A stretch of 64,000 nt of DNA from Monocercomonoides exilis (GCA_001643675.2 LSRY02000051.1:560501-624500), one strand, 5' to 3'; numbered from the stretch's first letter, positions 11,146 through 23,023 are shown. The notes: a model not told the origin generated them from the letters alone. A program made the numbers and translations.

Positions 11146-12958
11146 CTAATCATCGTTCGAAAACTTTACTTTTAGTCGAAGGAACATTCCCTGTGGAAAC
11201 ACAGGATCTGTCACAGCCAATTCTGTGTCCGACTCAAAAAGATCTCCAACTGGTTTCTGTAAATTATCGTGCGTTTGAGCAAGTGCACGCATGTATAATG
11301 GAATTCCTCCAGGTAGTTGAATGGAAGGGTTTTTCATTTGACTGTAAAAATAATTTGTTTGAAAATAAAAAAAACACAATCATGAATAAATTAAAAAAGA
11401 AGTTTGTAGAAAAGTAAATGTTCACACTATTCTGGATTCTCTTTCAATTTTGTCATTATTTCATCGAATGGAGCATCTTTGCGAACTTCAATCTCGGATG
11501 AGATGTCTGCACAGACAAGGCAGGTCTCGTTCTTAGAAAATTCAAATGTGTTGGTGTATGGTTGCTGTTATTTCAACATTTTCAATTGAGGAAGGCAAAA
11601 CACAATAATTGTATTATTAATGAAAATTCAAAAGAGAAAGGAAAAAACGAAGAAATTTATGAAAGATCGAAAAGAGAATCAACATTACCTCAGCACCAGA
11701 GTACTGGCAGTAGTTATCCAAGCTAAGGGCATTCATTGCAATCTTCATTGCCTCGTTCACACACATCGCTGCAATGATGGAGTTTGTGGATGCAATAGCT
11801 GGGATAACGTGTTTAATCACACCAAGTGTGAGCTTGAAGTCAACACCTTCAATTTTGTACTTTTCAGCTCTTTCGCTTGCACATTTCAAACACCACAACA
11901 CATCTTCTTCTTTGTCGCCGTCTGGCTTTCTTCCATCTGAGTGAAGATGAAAAAACAAAAATCAATAAGAGCCAATAAAAAAAAATAAGTCAATGAAAAA
12001 TATTCATCAAAATTCAAACCATGTGCCTTTGGGAATTCGAGCAAAGACCACTCAACACAATGCTCGGGAACACGAGGATTTGAAGCAATTGTGCACATAG
12101 GAAATGTAACAGGCGGTGGGATCAAGATCATTCCGCATTCATAACATGCATTTACAGTTGGCAGAATCACACGAACTTGTCCAGAGAATCCTTCAGAGCC
12201 TCCATCAATGAAAGGAATAATCTGTCCATCTCGAGCAATATCCACAAGTGTCGCGTTCATCCAACGACGGGCATCAACAGAATCCAACCCAGAAATCACC
12301 ATATCAAACTGGTGATAAAACGTTATAGGCTTGTCTTTGATATTTCCAACATATCTAAATTTTTTAAAAAAAGAAATTATTTATTGTATTTTCAAAAGTT
12401 TTCTGCAAACGGAGTAACGTGACATCCTTCAACACGCTTGTTAACAAACTCGGCTGCAACTTCTGCTTTTGGCCTTCCTGTATCCTTTTCCTGGAGGAGA
12501 ATTCAATAGAAGCCCAGAAACAGTTATTCGACGATTCAAAAACAAAAGATTAAAGAGTCTCAAACCGTAAATAAAAATTGTCTATTTAAATTACTAATAT
12601 CAATTGTATCCAAATCAATGACGTGAATGTCTGTGAAGCCAGACAGCGCTAGGTCTTTCAATACTTCGCATCCAAGACCTCCTGCGCCAATCACAAGAAT
12701 TTTCATTGAATGCAAAAATGTCTTTAACTAAATGTCGCATATTACAATTTAATAAATGTGGCATAATATAGATTGTAAATTTTCATCATTAATTGATTGA
12801 AAGATTAAAAATAAGCTCAATGAAATCTAATTGACATTTTTTAATCAAACTTTTTCTGGCTCTTCTGTGCAGTCAGGAGTGAGCATGGATGGATGCTCCA
12901 TCAATTTATATATGCCTTCCCAACGTTCCTGGTCAAGTAAAGTGGTTTGTTCAGTCAT
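11146..12958 (-). CDS. UBA3: NEDD8-activating enzyme E1 catalytic subunit UBA3
   Basis: UBA3 adenylates NEDD8 with its partner NAE1 and passes it to UBE2M, which charges cullin ligases. Exon 1 is 12851-12958 (36 codons; [17 protein letters not shown]). Exon 2, 12566-12727, carries the nucleotide-binding loop [20 protein letters not shown] and [13 protein letters not shown]. Exon 3 starts at 12490 ([13 protein letters not shown]). Exon 4 ends at 12020 and holds [12 protein letters not shown], the zinc cysteines CYEC and the segment [16 protein letters not shown]. The exon at 11689-11936 has the crossover region [14 protein letters not shown]. Two more exons give the second zinc pair (CLVC) and the C-terminal ubiquitin-fold domain, ending TAG at 11146-11148. 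The catalytic cysteine is likely the C of [10 protein letters not shown]. The exon 3/4 junction near 12355-12410 does not join in phase with a GT-AG intron, so an indel or unusual splice is possible there. Confidence 0.9.
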
Positions 12959-13099
12959 TGAAAAATTTTGGATTTCTTATGGGATTCTGTTATTTCGATA
13001 TGTTATTATTTGTTATACTCAAAAACCTTGTTTGTGAAACCAGAATGCTCAATTTTCCTTTTTCAATTGTTGATCAAAAATACATTTTATTATTTTAAA

Positions 13100-13640
13100 A
13101 TGTCAAAACAAACTGTTAGCATCATCCAGGCTTCACGGTCAAAAAAGGCAATCAATGAAATTGAAACGTCCATAACTCAAGATCTTGAAAAATTAACTAA
13201 ATCTTTTGAAACTTTGATATCTTTCGAAAGTTTGTGTGAATTAATAATGAATTTCTCTGAGTTTATTTTTCTTTCATGATGTTTGCTTATTTTTCAGCTC
13301 CAAGAGAAAGTCTTATCTACTGCAGATGAAGTTGTTTTTGAAGCAGAGTCCGAGAGCTTAATTTCAACAATTGAATCATCACTAACATCGACTTCCCATT
13401 TGAAAGAAAATGTTTTGATGAACGATTACCAAGCAATACTTCAAAAGTTCTTGAACATAAACGAAAGCTGCAGCAACTTGCGACAAATCTCAAGTAGTTC
13501 TATCTACAGCGGGAAAAGATCTCACAAAATCATTTGTGGAACTTGAAGAATGTAGAAGTAATGTTTCTTCTTCAAAAACTGTTTGAAATGTCAAGGATCA
13601 ATGAACTACTTTAAAGCTGTAACAAGTTTTGGTCTTTTGA
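13100..13640 (+). pseudogene. MED22-like Mediator subunit, frame broken
   Basis: A short coiled protein begins at the ATG at 13100 and resumes after a candidate intron ending near 13297. The order of segments resembles MED22 (Surf5) of the Mediator head: helices around KKAINEIETSITQDLEKL, then EAESESLISTIESSL and ENVLMNDYQAIL, then an acidic end FVELEECRSNVSSSK. The pieces sit in different frames. No GT-AG intron joins exons 1 and 2 in phase, and near 13460-13500 the frame must change again to reach the acidic tail at about 13520-13585. Either the gene is decayed or the sequence carries small indels, as suspected in neighbouring UBA3 and DDI1. Lower-confidence alternative: an unrelated coiled-coil protein. 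Confidence 0.45.
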
Positions 13641-13883
13641 TTACAAAAATGCAACTCGTGTTGAAGAAATGATAAATATTAATCAATGCGACAGTTGAAC
13701 TATACTGAGGTTTCGCGATCCGATTTATCAATCCGGAAATTGAAGATTAATTATCACTTGATTAACGTTGATGCTTTATTCGTTTGGTTATTGAATATTT
13801 CATTGCTTTGACTGTTTCGTCGTGAATGTTATTATTTGAGAAAAGAGTCAGAAACATTTGAAAAACAACAATTGGATAATATC

Positions 13884-15255
13884 TCAAAGTTTTTTGTCCA
13901 TATGTTCAATTCTCTTTTCTCGATCATTTGTCTCCAATCGATGAAGTGCAAGCATGTTTGCTTTTGCCCTTTCTGCGTCTTTGATTTTTTCTTCTTTTCT
14001 AAGCTGATCAATATGGTCTAATTCGTCCAGTGCTTCGTTCCAAGTTATTTTTCCCCTCTGAAGATGAAGACAGACAGTTTTATCTCTCATGTCAATATCA
14101 TCTATGTATGGTAATCCAACCTGATCTGCAATGTATCTTCCAACATTTGATGTATATAATTGTGGATCTGCTTTTTCAGCTTCAGATGGGTTATACACAT
14201 CAAATATTTCCAATTCGAAAGAGCAGTAAAATTGTGTAAGTATGTTCCACATCAAAGGAAAGGCATCAACTGAATCGTAATTGATGGAAGAAAATTTGTA
14301 TGGATAGTGAACAGCAAATGGGCGGACTGGCACTCCTGCAATAAATACTCCTTTACTAAAGCGAGTGATGCAAGTGCCATTCCCAGTAGTTCCCTCTGCA
14401 AAAATGTGTGGAGTGTATTCATCTGTTGGAATCAATAATTTTTATTTTCATGAAAAGAAGTCTAAAAAACATAAAGGCTACAAACTTGGTTGTGGATATG
14501 AAATACGTTCCACTATTAATCCAGCAGAAGATGAATGTGAATTGCCTGTTTTAGCTTTTTCGACTTCCCTTTCAACAAGAATGCACCGATAGGCTTTTAA
14601 TAAGAATGATACAATTGGAACATTTTTCATGGTTGCCTTTGCAACAAATGATGGGGTGCCAACATATCCTCCAACGGATATGATATCGAAAAGCGACATA
14701 TGTGGACCTACAAGTGGATAAGGTTCATTCCACTTGAATTTAGGCAAATCTTTTGGTTGCCGAGATACTGGTCGTTTTTTTGTGTGATCAATGTACTTGA
14801 TGTGAAAGAACCCTGCGCAAACCATCACAACAATACACCAAAATCTCATAACATATTGTGAAGCAACTCGACGCCATTTTGGAGCGGGTTTTTCCCAATC
14901 CTATCGGAAATTTTTACAAGAATATTTATATAAAAATGAATGAATGAATAGGACTCAAACATTATATCCAATAAATACAATCCTTTGGCAGACGTAGTGA
15001 AGGAAAACGTAAACACCACGAGTACTCCTTTTATCAATGCCAAAATCGGACCTGGAAAAATATAAATTTTAAATCTCTTATAAAGTGTCTAAAGAAATGA
15101 AAAATCAATAAAAATAACAAATAATTCTTAATTCCAAATGGGAACATAAAAATAAAAATATTTATAACCATTGGCTTGTAATCATGTAGAATATGCTTAA
15201 ACTTTGGAGGCATTTGCATTTTTTTCATCAAATCTTCGTCTACCTTTGGATGCAT
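13884..15255 (-). CDS. Lysophospholipid acyltransferase (LPCAT/PlsC family)
   Basis: Reconstructed from several exons. The first runs from the ATG at 15255 to about 15169; the next begins near 15053 with a hydrophobic segment (GPILALIKGVLVVFTFSF), as in the membrane anchor of LPCATs. The acyltransferase signature HX4D is seen as HMSLFD (about 14690), followed by VAKATMKNVPIVSF. After an exon break near 14430-14500 come FAEGTTGNG (the EGT motif) and GVFIAGVPVRPFAVHYPY (motif IV). The charged C-terminal tail ends at TGA 13884-13886. The family transfers acyl chains to lysophospholipids at the ER membrane; the substrate cannot be told from sequence. I see no EF-hands, unlike animal LPCAT1/2. The gene is divergent from the small gene at 15517, sharing a 260-bp intergenic promoter region. 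Confidence 0.8.
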
Positions 15256-15516
15256 CTTTAATGAAAATATCTTAATTAACCGCACAAAAAACGCTTGTTA
15301 GAAAGCATTCAAACTTGATTTTTTAACTTTTATATTGCGAGATGAAAAAAATAAGATAATATGATCAAATGAGAATCGAGCTTCTCAAAAAGAAAATGTA
15401 TACAATCAACTTAACAATTTTCAAACAAAATTTCATTTAACAGACAATTGGTGGTGACAAATTGTTTTGATCATATCAACCACGAATAATATTTGTAACA
15501 ATCATTTAAATTATAA

Positions 15517-16078
15517 ATGGCTGCAGTTTTACCAACAGAAGCTAAAAAGACTGGTTTTATTTTTAAAACTGATACTGCTATGCAAGATGCAGATATATTA
15601 GCAAAAATTAAAGGAGAAGGAATTCCATTAGTGCATTTTGAGTTTGTTTCTTCATATCTTTGGATATTTTCATTTCACATTAACATAAAACTGTTCTCAT
15701 AGCGCAACAGAATGGTCGGATGCTAGTAAAATGGAAGCAGCTTTTAAAGCATCTTTTCCAAATCAAGAAACACGTATGAACAAACAGTAAATAATTATTT
15801 ATTCAATTTTTATCCTATTATTTAAAGCATTTTTGGCAGGTAAATTCAAGCAAGACGGACAAATTATTGTTGTTTCTGGAATTTCACCATCAAATATGGA
15901 TTCAATCACATTTTTAGTAATTACTTTGTCACATATCTTTACACAAATGGAAGAATCAGAAACAAATCCACGTCAAAAGCCGTGTGCCATTGTTTTAAAA
16001 GGATGGCCAATCGATTTCATTGGAATGGCGTTAGAGTCGGGAGCTGAACTTCGCTTTGCAGTGGAGCCTTTACCTTAA
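15517..16078 (+). CDS. Unrecognised 148-residue conserved-looking protein
   Basis: Three exons, 15517-15641, 15703-15773 and 15828-16078, join in phase through introns of 61 and 54 nt (GT-AG) to give 148 residues ending at TAA. The composition is that of a soluble globular protein: an N-terminal helix rich in Ala, Lys and Asp, then alternating hydrophobic strands (GQIIVVSGIS) and a helix (FLVITLSHIFTQMEE). There is no signal peptide or membrane segment. I do not recognise a family. Clean splicing phases and balanced codon use argue that it is a real gene. It is divergent from the acyltransferase and upstream of thioredoxin reductase, which says little about its role. Confidence 0.7.
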
Positions 16079-16492
16079 ATTTCGATATGAAAACAAGTAA
16101 TTATTTTTTTGATTAATTTTTTGGATGATACAGATATGATGCTGTGAAGTTGTTCGATTTTCTCCATTTTTTTGCACTTCATAAGTTTTGCAGCATTATT
16201 ATGTATCCTCGTAACCAGGAAAAAATCAATCATTTTTTGTTGGCATTTTTCTTGATGTTTTTCAAAAACAAATTTTAACAACAATAAAAGAGTGTTTTTT
16301 CTTCCCCAATTTGTTATTTTTCGTGATTATTATATGCACTCAAGTTTAAATGGATTATTTTTCATTTATCAAACGTATATTATATTCGAAATATTCTTTA
16401 GCAGAATAATATAATTTTATTCATATCTATAAAGTATAATGGTGCATTTCAGTTTCTTTTTTTATTTTTTCAGTCAAGTTTAGCATCTATTG

Positions 16493-17983
16493 ATGGCTAC
16501 TCCATCAGATTCTGGACCTTATGAATATGATTTAATTGTGATTGGAGGAGGTAGCGGAGGAGTTGCTTGCGCTAAGGCTGCTGGTGATGCAGGAGCAAAA
16601 GTTCTTTGTTTTGATTATGTGACTCCCTCTCCACGTGGTACATCTTGGGGATTGGGAGGAACATGTGTTAATGTTGGCTGCATTCCCAAGAAGCTGATGC
16701 ACAGAGCCGCAGCAATCGGTGGAGATATTGCAGATGCACCTTCTTTTGGATGGGAAGGTGTTGACCGTAAAGCAGCAAAAATTAACTGGTCAGAGCTCGT
16801 ACAACGTGTGCAAAACCATGTTCGCAGATTGAGTTTTGGCTATAGAGGAGAACTTAGGTCCAAAGGTGTAACATATATTCCAGCCATTGCATCATTCAAA
16901 GATCCTCACACTATTGCTTATAAACAAAGAGGTGAAGAGAAAACAGTTACAGGGAAATACATTGTCATCGCATGCGGTGGACGACCAACATATCCTGATG
17001 TTCCTGGAGCAAAAGAATACTGTATTACGTCTGATGATCTGTTTTCATTATCCACAGAACCAGGGAAAGTTTTATGTGTTGGAGCTTCATACGTTTCATT
17101 GGAATGTGCAGGATTTCTCACTGAACTCGGATTCGATACAACTGTGATGGTACGATCGATTTTGTTGAGAGGATTCGATCAGGAGATAGCAGAGAAAGTT
17201 GGAGCATATATGGAAGAGCACGGAACAAAATTCCAGAAAGAGCAGACACCAGTTGCATTTGCTAAGAAAGAAGATGGAAAAATTATTGTAAAATCAACAG
17301 GAAAACTTGGAGACAAAGAGGAAGAATTTGACACAGTGCTTCTTGCAACTGGAAGAACACCTGTTTCTGAAGCACTGAATCTTGAAGCTGCTGGAGTGAA
17401 AATGGACGCACGAACAAAGAAAATACCAGTTGATAAAACGGCAGCAACAAATGTGCCGTTCATCTACTGCATTGGTGATGCTCAGCTAGGAGCACCAGAG
17501 CTGACACCAACTGCAATTCTGAGTGGAAAGATTCTTGCGAAGCGTTTGTTTGGAGGAAGCCTGGAGGAGATGGTATACACAAATGTTCCAACAGCAGTAT
17601 TTACACCACTCGAATACGGGTCAATTGGCTTGCCCGAAGAGAATGCGAAGGCCATTGTGGGTGAAAGCAACGTGGTTGTCTATCACGGCTCGTTCACTCC
17701 GCTTGAGTGGGCAATCAGCGACGAGCGGAGCCATGAGGGAGAAGGATATGTGAAGGTTATATGCGACAAGACCCGCGAAGAGACTGTCATGGGACTGCAC
17801 TATTTGGGTCCAAATGCAGCTGAGGTGATCAACGGCTGGGCTCCATCGCTGCGGCTTGGCGTGAGGAAGAGAGATTTGGAGCGTGTGGTGGGGATCCATC
17901 CGTGCTGTGCTGAAGAAATAAACAATGTCTCTGTGATAAAGGGATCTGGCGTTTCAGAGGCAAAAGGTGGCTGCTGAGGATAA
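16493..17983 (+). CDS. TXNRD: High-Mr thioredoxin reductase, selenoprotein ending Gly-Cys-Sec-Gly
   Basis: The enzyme uses NADPH to reduce thioredoxin. The FAD motif GGGSGGVACA is near the N-terminus, the redox-active disulfide is in GGTCVNVGCIPKK, and the NADPH domain follows (VGASYVSLECAGF). The interface domain has the catalytic pair HP in GIHPCCAEEINN. An ORF scan stops at the TGA at 17975-17977, but the codons there read GGC TGC TGA GGA TAA. TGA therefore falls exactly where animal-type reductases place selenocysteine before a final Gly, and the true stop is TAA at 17981-17983. Length is 496 residues with Sec at 495, normal for the family, whereas stopping at TGA would remove the C-terminal redox centre. 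The coding frame is a single exon; a pyrimidine tract and CAG just upstream suggest a 5' UTR intron. Start is the ATG at 16493 (MATPSDSG). Confidence is very high for the enzyme and high for Sec. Confidence 0.93.
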
Positions 17984-18972
17984 AGGCGCGAGGTTAACAC
18001 TTCTGAAGAGGAGAGAGGAGGAGAGTAAGAAAGAGTGTGTGTAGAGTTAGATGGACTTAGAAAGACAGAGGAATCTTAAAGAATTGGTGGGGAAAATCGT
18101 TTCCGTTGATTCACTGATTTCTTTGTTTTTCTATGTTCTGGTGATTGGAGAGATTGACAGAAGTACCTCGCGCCCGATGACCTATTTACAAATTGATGCT
18201 GCTGTGATCTTTTTCGGACAAAATAAATCTTTTTTTATCTTTCTGATAGAATATTTGCGCATTGCATCTCAGCATTTCTGATGAGGATGGCCTAAACACA
18301 ATTTTTGGTGCGACCAATGCAGCGTGGAGACTCAACAAAAGTCACATGCTGTTCCTCTGATTCTCTTCCTCTGCGTTCCACTGCCCTGCTCCTCAGCCAC
18401 GTGCAATTCCTCTCACAGCAGCAGTGGCGGCAGGCGTGTTATGCAGACAGAGTGCGTTGCATTGAATAACTTGAATTGTTGTGTGCAATTGATAAAAGAA
18501 CGGAATCGTGAAAAGAGGTGGAATGTACTTGTCACATTTACTTTATTCTTTTTTCCGTAGTTTTTTTATCATTCTGGAGGAAATGAGCATTTGCATGCTT
18601 TTCTTCATTTCCAGAATTGCATTCAGCATTCATTCATGCTTTCGCAGCAGAGACGTTGCGTAATTGTTTTATCAGATTTGTAGATCGTCTTTATTTCAAT
18701 TATATTTTATCATTTGTTCAATTTGCTTTTCAATAACGAAATCGTTCAACTTTCCACAATTAACAAGAATCATTTTTATTTTTTTTTTTCATATTTTGGT
18801 TTATGAAGGAGTAAATTATAAATGGCTGCAAAACTAATAAGTTATTCCTAAAATTGAAAATTTTTATTTGTATATAAATGAACATTCGAATATCAATTAA
18901 AAAAAGGTAGTCAAAACGAAATAACAAAGAAATGAAAATATGAATATTTCATTATAAGTTCAGATCAGATCA
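17984..18972 (+). promoter_or_regulatory. 3' region of thioredoxin reductase; expected SECIS location
   Basis: Selenocysteine insertion in eukaryotes needs a SECIS hairpin in the 3' UTR, so one should lie here. I looked for the ATGA / AA / GA core and found only weak candidates (ATGA at 18177 and 18282) without a convincing stem. A GC-richer island at about 18310-18470 stands out from its AT-rich surroundings. It holds a clear stem: 18378-18383 plus 18386-18390 pair with 18417-18427 (CCACTG and CTGCT against AGCAG and CAGTGG, two-base bulge), but with no SECIS core. A second hairpin pairs 18571-18578 with 18610-18617. No convincing gene lies before CSN8. Confidence 0.4.
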
Positions 18973-19752
18973 ATGAGCAAACAAATCGCCAAAGATTCTC
19001 AAGAAGCCGTTCTTATCAAAAGTCACAACTGGAAAAAATTGATTGAATTATGTATCGATAAACAAGTTGATGTTTGCTTGTATTTTTTGAGATTTATTTT
19101 AATGGTCAATTTATGCATTTGAAAATTTCATTTTCATTGAATCAACAAACTTTCAATTTTTCTATATTAATATATTGAATATAAAATACAACAGGGAGAA
19201 AATATTGAATATTGGTTGATAATACAATATTTCTGTCACCTCATTCAAGGCGAAGGAGATGAAGCGCGTGTTCTTTCTTCCAGAGCCGATTACGCGTGTC
19301 CAAAATCCCCGTATCTGGAACAATTGAAGATGATCACTTTAGCATTTAACAATAGAGATTTCTCAACATATTTCTCATTGTTTGGAAATTTGCCAAAAAA
19401 TGACTCGTTTGCAGAGCTGGCCATTATCGCCCAACAGTCCGTAAGAGAAAGGAACGCAGCACTTCTTGAAATGAATTGTGCAACTATTTCTCTTGCCGTC
19501 ACTTCAGAATATTGCGGTCTACCTTCGGAGGAAGTTTTTAAATGTTTGACTTTTTTCAAAAACAATATTTATCAATTTTTTCTTTTATCATTAGATGTGA
19601 AAGCAAGAGGATGGACTTATGATTATTCTACTAAATTTTTTACTATACCGCGTGAAATCCAGACACAAGCACGTCTTCAATCCACAAAATCCACTATTGA
19701 TGAGTCAGCCTTCATGTCGGCGTTAACTTCCATTCTAGCTTCAAGCAAATAA
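18973..19752 (+). CDS. CSN8: COP9 signalosome subunit 8
   Basis: Exons 18973-19065, 19195-19543 and 19595-19752 give 199 residues and TAA, close to human CSN8 (209). The protein is of the CSN8/PSMD8/eIF3k type: helices YFCHLIQGEGDEAR and YLEQLKMI, then the diagnostic GLPSEEVFKYVKARGW followed by FTIPR. The last intron (19544-19594) is 51 nt, a multiple of three with no stop codon, so an ORF reading runs through it and inserts 17 spurious residues. Splicing at its GTTTGA donor restores the family spacing between the EE and GW pairs. The COP9 signalosome removes NEDD8 from cullins, the reverse of the pathway begun by UBA3. Confidence 0.85.
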
Positions 19753-20013
19753 TTCGTTTTTATCAAATTTTTATTTCTTAAATTTTTATATTAATGTGAC
19801 AGAACGAAATTGTGTTTTTTTTTTAACTGTTACAAATTAAATTAGAAAAAAAATCGAAAATTCACAACTTTCCACAAAAAGATCAAATTATATCATTCTT
19901 ATGTTTGTTTTCGTATCATGTGCATTCTCTTCAATTCATAAAAAACCATACTATTTTTTGTTTGCTTGCTTTTGAGTTCTCATTTAAAAGAGAAAAGAAA
20001 AAATTAGTCGTAA

Positions 20014-22890
20014 ATGTGGGAAGGAAATTTTCGTATTTTGTCATCATCGATTGACGCGCTAATAGAAAGGAATGCTTCACTGGAAACCATTCTTGATGAA
20101 GAAGATATAATTGATGAATTTACAATTGAAAATGAAAAACTTTTAGAATAGTTTGAAATTTATTTAATCAAAAAACGACTTTCCTTCTATGATTTTGCAT
20201 TTTCTGATGCGATTTTTCATTTATAGTTTGGGGAAACCAGAAATTATTGAACAATTGTTTCATTTTCTGACTCAAGAAATAACAGTGTATGATGAAAAAA
20301 AGAGATTTCGATTACCATATCTAGCTGGAGAAATTATATCTTCTCCGAAACAAGCAATTCACGAAGCACTGAAATCAGAGAAAGTTCTTGACACAGTTAT
20401 TGAATGGCTGAAAGACCCCAGACTTCCTCAAGCTGTCTATGCAACGAACATGAAGAAACCTGTTATAAATGTAATACTTAGCAATAACGATGCAGTTTGA
20501 ATTACATTTTTGTTTTATTTTCTTTGCTTTGTCAAATCAAATTTTGAGTAGTTTTTCAAAAGATGGAAGGAAGAAGCTATTTGTGATTGCATGCTCAAAA
20601 AAGTTACTGTTTTTCCAATAGCCGAATTATTGATTGATATCTTTGAAATTATCTATACTCTTTTTGGACCGAAAGATCTTGAAAATGTTTGCACTCACTT
20701 TTTTTTCAATTTTTTAAATCAATATGTTTTTGCATGCATATATAATTATTGTAGATACTTATAGAAACTGATTTTGTTTCGTCATGCGTTATCGCATTAA
20801 AAGCCCCAAAGCAGTCAATTTCAAATTGCTTTAACATTATTCATATTTTGAATAATGTTCTTGGGCTGTTTATTCCAGATCCAATATTGGATGGTGTTTT
20901 TGGGTCTGACCCAGAGGAAGATATGAATAATCAATCAGAGGAAGATGGAATAGGATCTTCTTCTGTGAATCAATTATCTCGTTATCCACTTTCGCCTTCT
21001 TCTGTTGTTGATGTGCTGAAAAAATCATCTCATTTTAATGATTTAATTGATTTATGCTTCCCTCAACCAATCTCATTTGTTGCAGCCCCAAACAACTTAA
21101 GACCATCTTTATCACTATTTTTATTTCTTCTTACACTCCAAGTCCCAAACAATCCTTCGCAACAAGCAATATCTGACGAAGAAGGGACTAACAATGAATC
21201 TGCAGCCAGCTGCAACGTTATCACATCTTTTGTGTTTGAAACTGTTGTTCCTCGGCTTCCTCTTCTTATTCCATGGCTTTCATTCACTCAAACTACTTCA
21301 GATGATAAATCTGACGTTCAATCATCATCTTTTTCATCGTCGTCCACTTCACCCACTTCATCAACAACTTCTGTTCTCCCACAAAATTTGAATGACAATC
21401 AAAAAAACAACCTTCTTTCACTTCGCACAAAGATTGCTGAATTGGTAGCAACACTTGTTGTAGTTGCACCAAGCGAGCATCTTTTAAACACTTTTCTTGT
21501 TCCATATTCAGAGGCATGTCGCACATCACATGGAGATCAGATGGCTCAAAGTACTCTTCTCACTTCGGCTGTAGATGAATATGGATTCCGCACACTTTTA
21601 GATTCATTTCTATATCTTTTCAGCAATTATCCATCATGTTCTATACTTCTTTCTAGTATTTCTCAGATCTTTCAGCATATTCTTTCCTTGCCTGCCAATC
21701 AGGAATCTTCTGAGAGCAACATTTTAACTCAGAAACTGTTAGAAGCACTTCTCTGGGGCAAAGAAGAAGAGCAAGAGAATGACAAAAACAAAGAATCGAT
21801 TACAAATTCCAAGGGACTTGCAGAGATTATGATAGAAGGATTTGAGAATGAGAAAATAGAAAGAGCGAAAAGGATGAAAGAAAGAGAAGAGAAGAAGCTA
21901 AAACAAAATGAAATCAACAAACGAAAATTGGAGCGGATCCAAAGGATATCTGAAGCATCTGAGCAAGACATCGAACACATCCTCAGAGAATACGACGAAC
22001 GACGAGAAAAACGAGAGGAAGAACAAAAACGAATTGAAGTGGAAGAAAAAGAAAAGGGAATTGTTAGAAGCGTGCTTTCAACACCGTTCATTGCGCATTC
22101 TATTCGTTTCTGCTCAATTCTATTCGATCCTGATTTTCCTTTGTCATCTTCATCTTGTGCATCCTCCGACAAGCACAAGAGTCTTCTTTCTCATTTACAA
22201 ATTTTATATCAAGAAAGAGGTGCAAATGTGATAGAAAAACAGAACCGTCCAGCCAAAGTGCCTGTTGGAGAGCAGAAGTCGCTCTATGCTCCTCTTATAG
22301 CATCGCTCAAGAAGAGCAACAATGCACAGGATAGACAGCTTGTGCAGGCGCTTATGTCATTTGCACAAGAGAGCGAGCAGCTCGGGATGGAGGACGGGAT
22401 GAAGGAAGGAGAGAATGCTGGGGAGGCAGATGATGGAAGCGAGTTGAGACTGATAAAAGAAATGGAAGAGAGAATACAGAGCGAAGAAGACAGAGAAAGA
22501 GAAGATTGGGCGAGAAGCGAGAAATTGGGCCTTCCAACAGGAGATGCACTGAAACAGGGAGTCGATGGGAACTTCCAAAATGGCAAAGCAGAAAAAGAGG
22601 AGATTCAAGGAGAGTGTTCAAAAGAAGGAAATTCAACTGACGAGGAAGCAAGCGACTCATCAGATTTGTCAAAAACTGTACGAATGAATGGCAGCCAATG
22701 GTTGCTTATGAAGGACTTTAATCGAAACATAAGGAGAGAAGATGCTTCTTCTTCGAATGTACCTGAAGTGCCCACTCCTCCAACGTTGGAATCTATCATG
22801 GCAGAGCCAGATGAAGAGGATTTTGAAGAGACAATTACTCTTGAAGAGATTATGAATGAAAAAGACGAAATTGACGAATTGTTGAATTGA
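20014..22890 (+). CDS. PPP6R: SAPS-domain protein phosphatase 6 regulatory subunit
   Basis: Four exons (20014-20150, 20227-20470, 20552-20686, 20755-22890) join in phase to 883 residues and TGA. The N-terminus has the SAPS hallmarks: LETILDEEDIIDEF, KLLEYLGKPEIIEQL and FRLPYLAGEII, matching the conserved DEDDILQE / NQKLLDFL / CELLT order of PP6R and yeast SAP proteins. Middle segments such as ISNCFNIIHILNNVLGL continue the helical repeat. The C-terminal half is acidic and charged, with a predicted coiled coil around 21830-22060 and a low-complexity Glu/Asp tail. SAPS proteins bind and direct the PP6/Sit4 catalytic subunit; the partner is not in the window. Confidence 0.85.
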
Positions 22891-23023
22891 GCAAAGTATT
22901 TCAATAACTTTTGTTTTGTTTTGTTATAATTTTAGTATCATTTCTTTATGTTTAAAGACATTTTTGTGAAAAACAATGTTTGAAAAGTATTGATCTTTTC
23001 CATACTGGAACTTGCGTGTTTGC

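Noticed and set aside
18176-18230. ATGA at 18177 as a SECIS core
   Set aside because: The flanking bases do not form the 11-13 bp helix with a facing GA that a SECIS needs.
18324-18560. 78-codon plus-strand frame with a signal-peptide-like start
   Set aside because: It lies in the thioredoxin reductase 3' region, has no recognisable domain and overlaps the hairpin island. There is no supporting exon structure.
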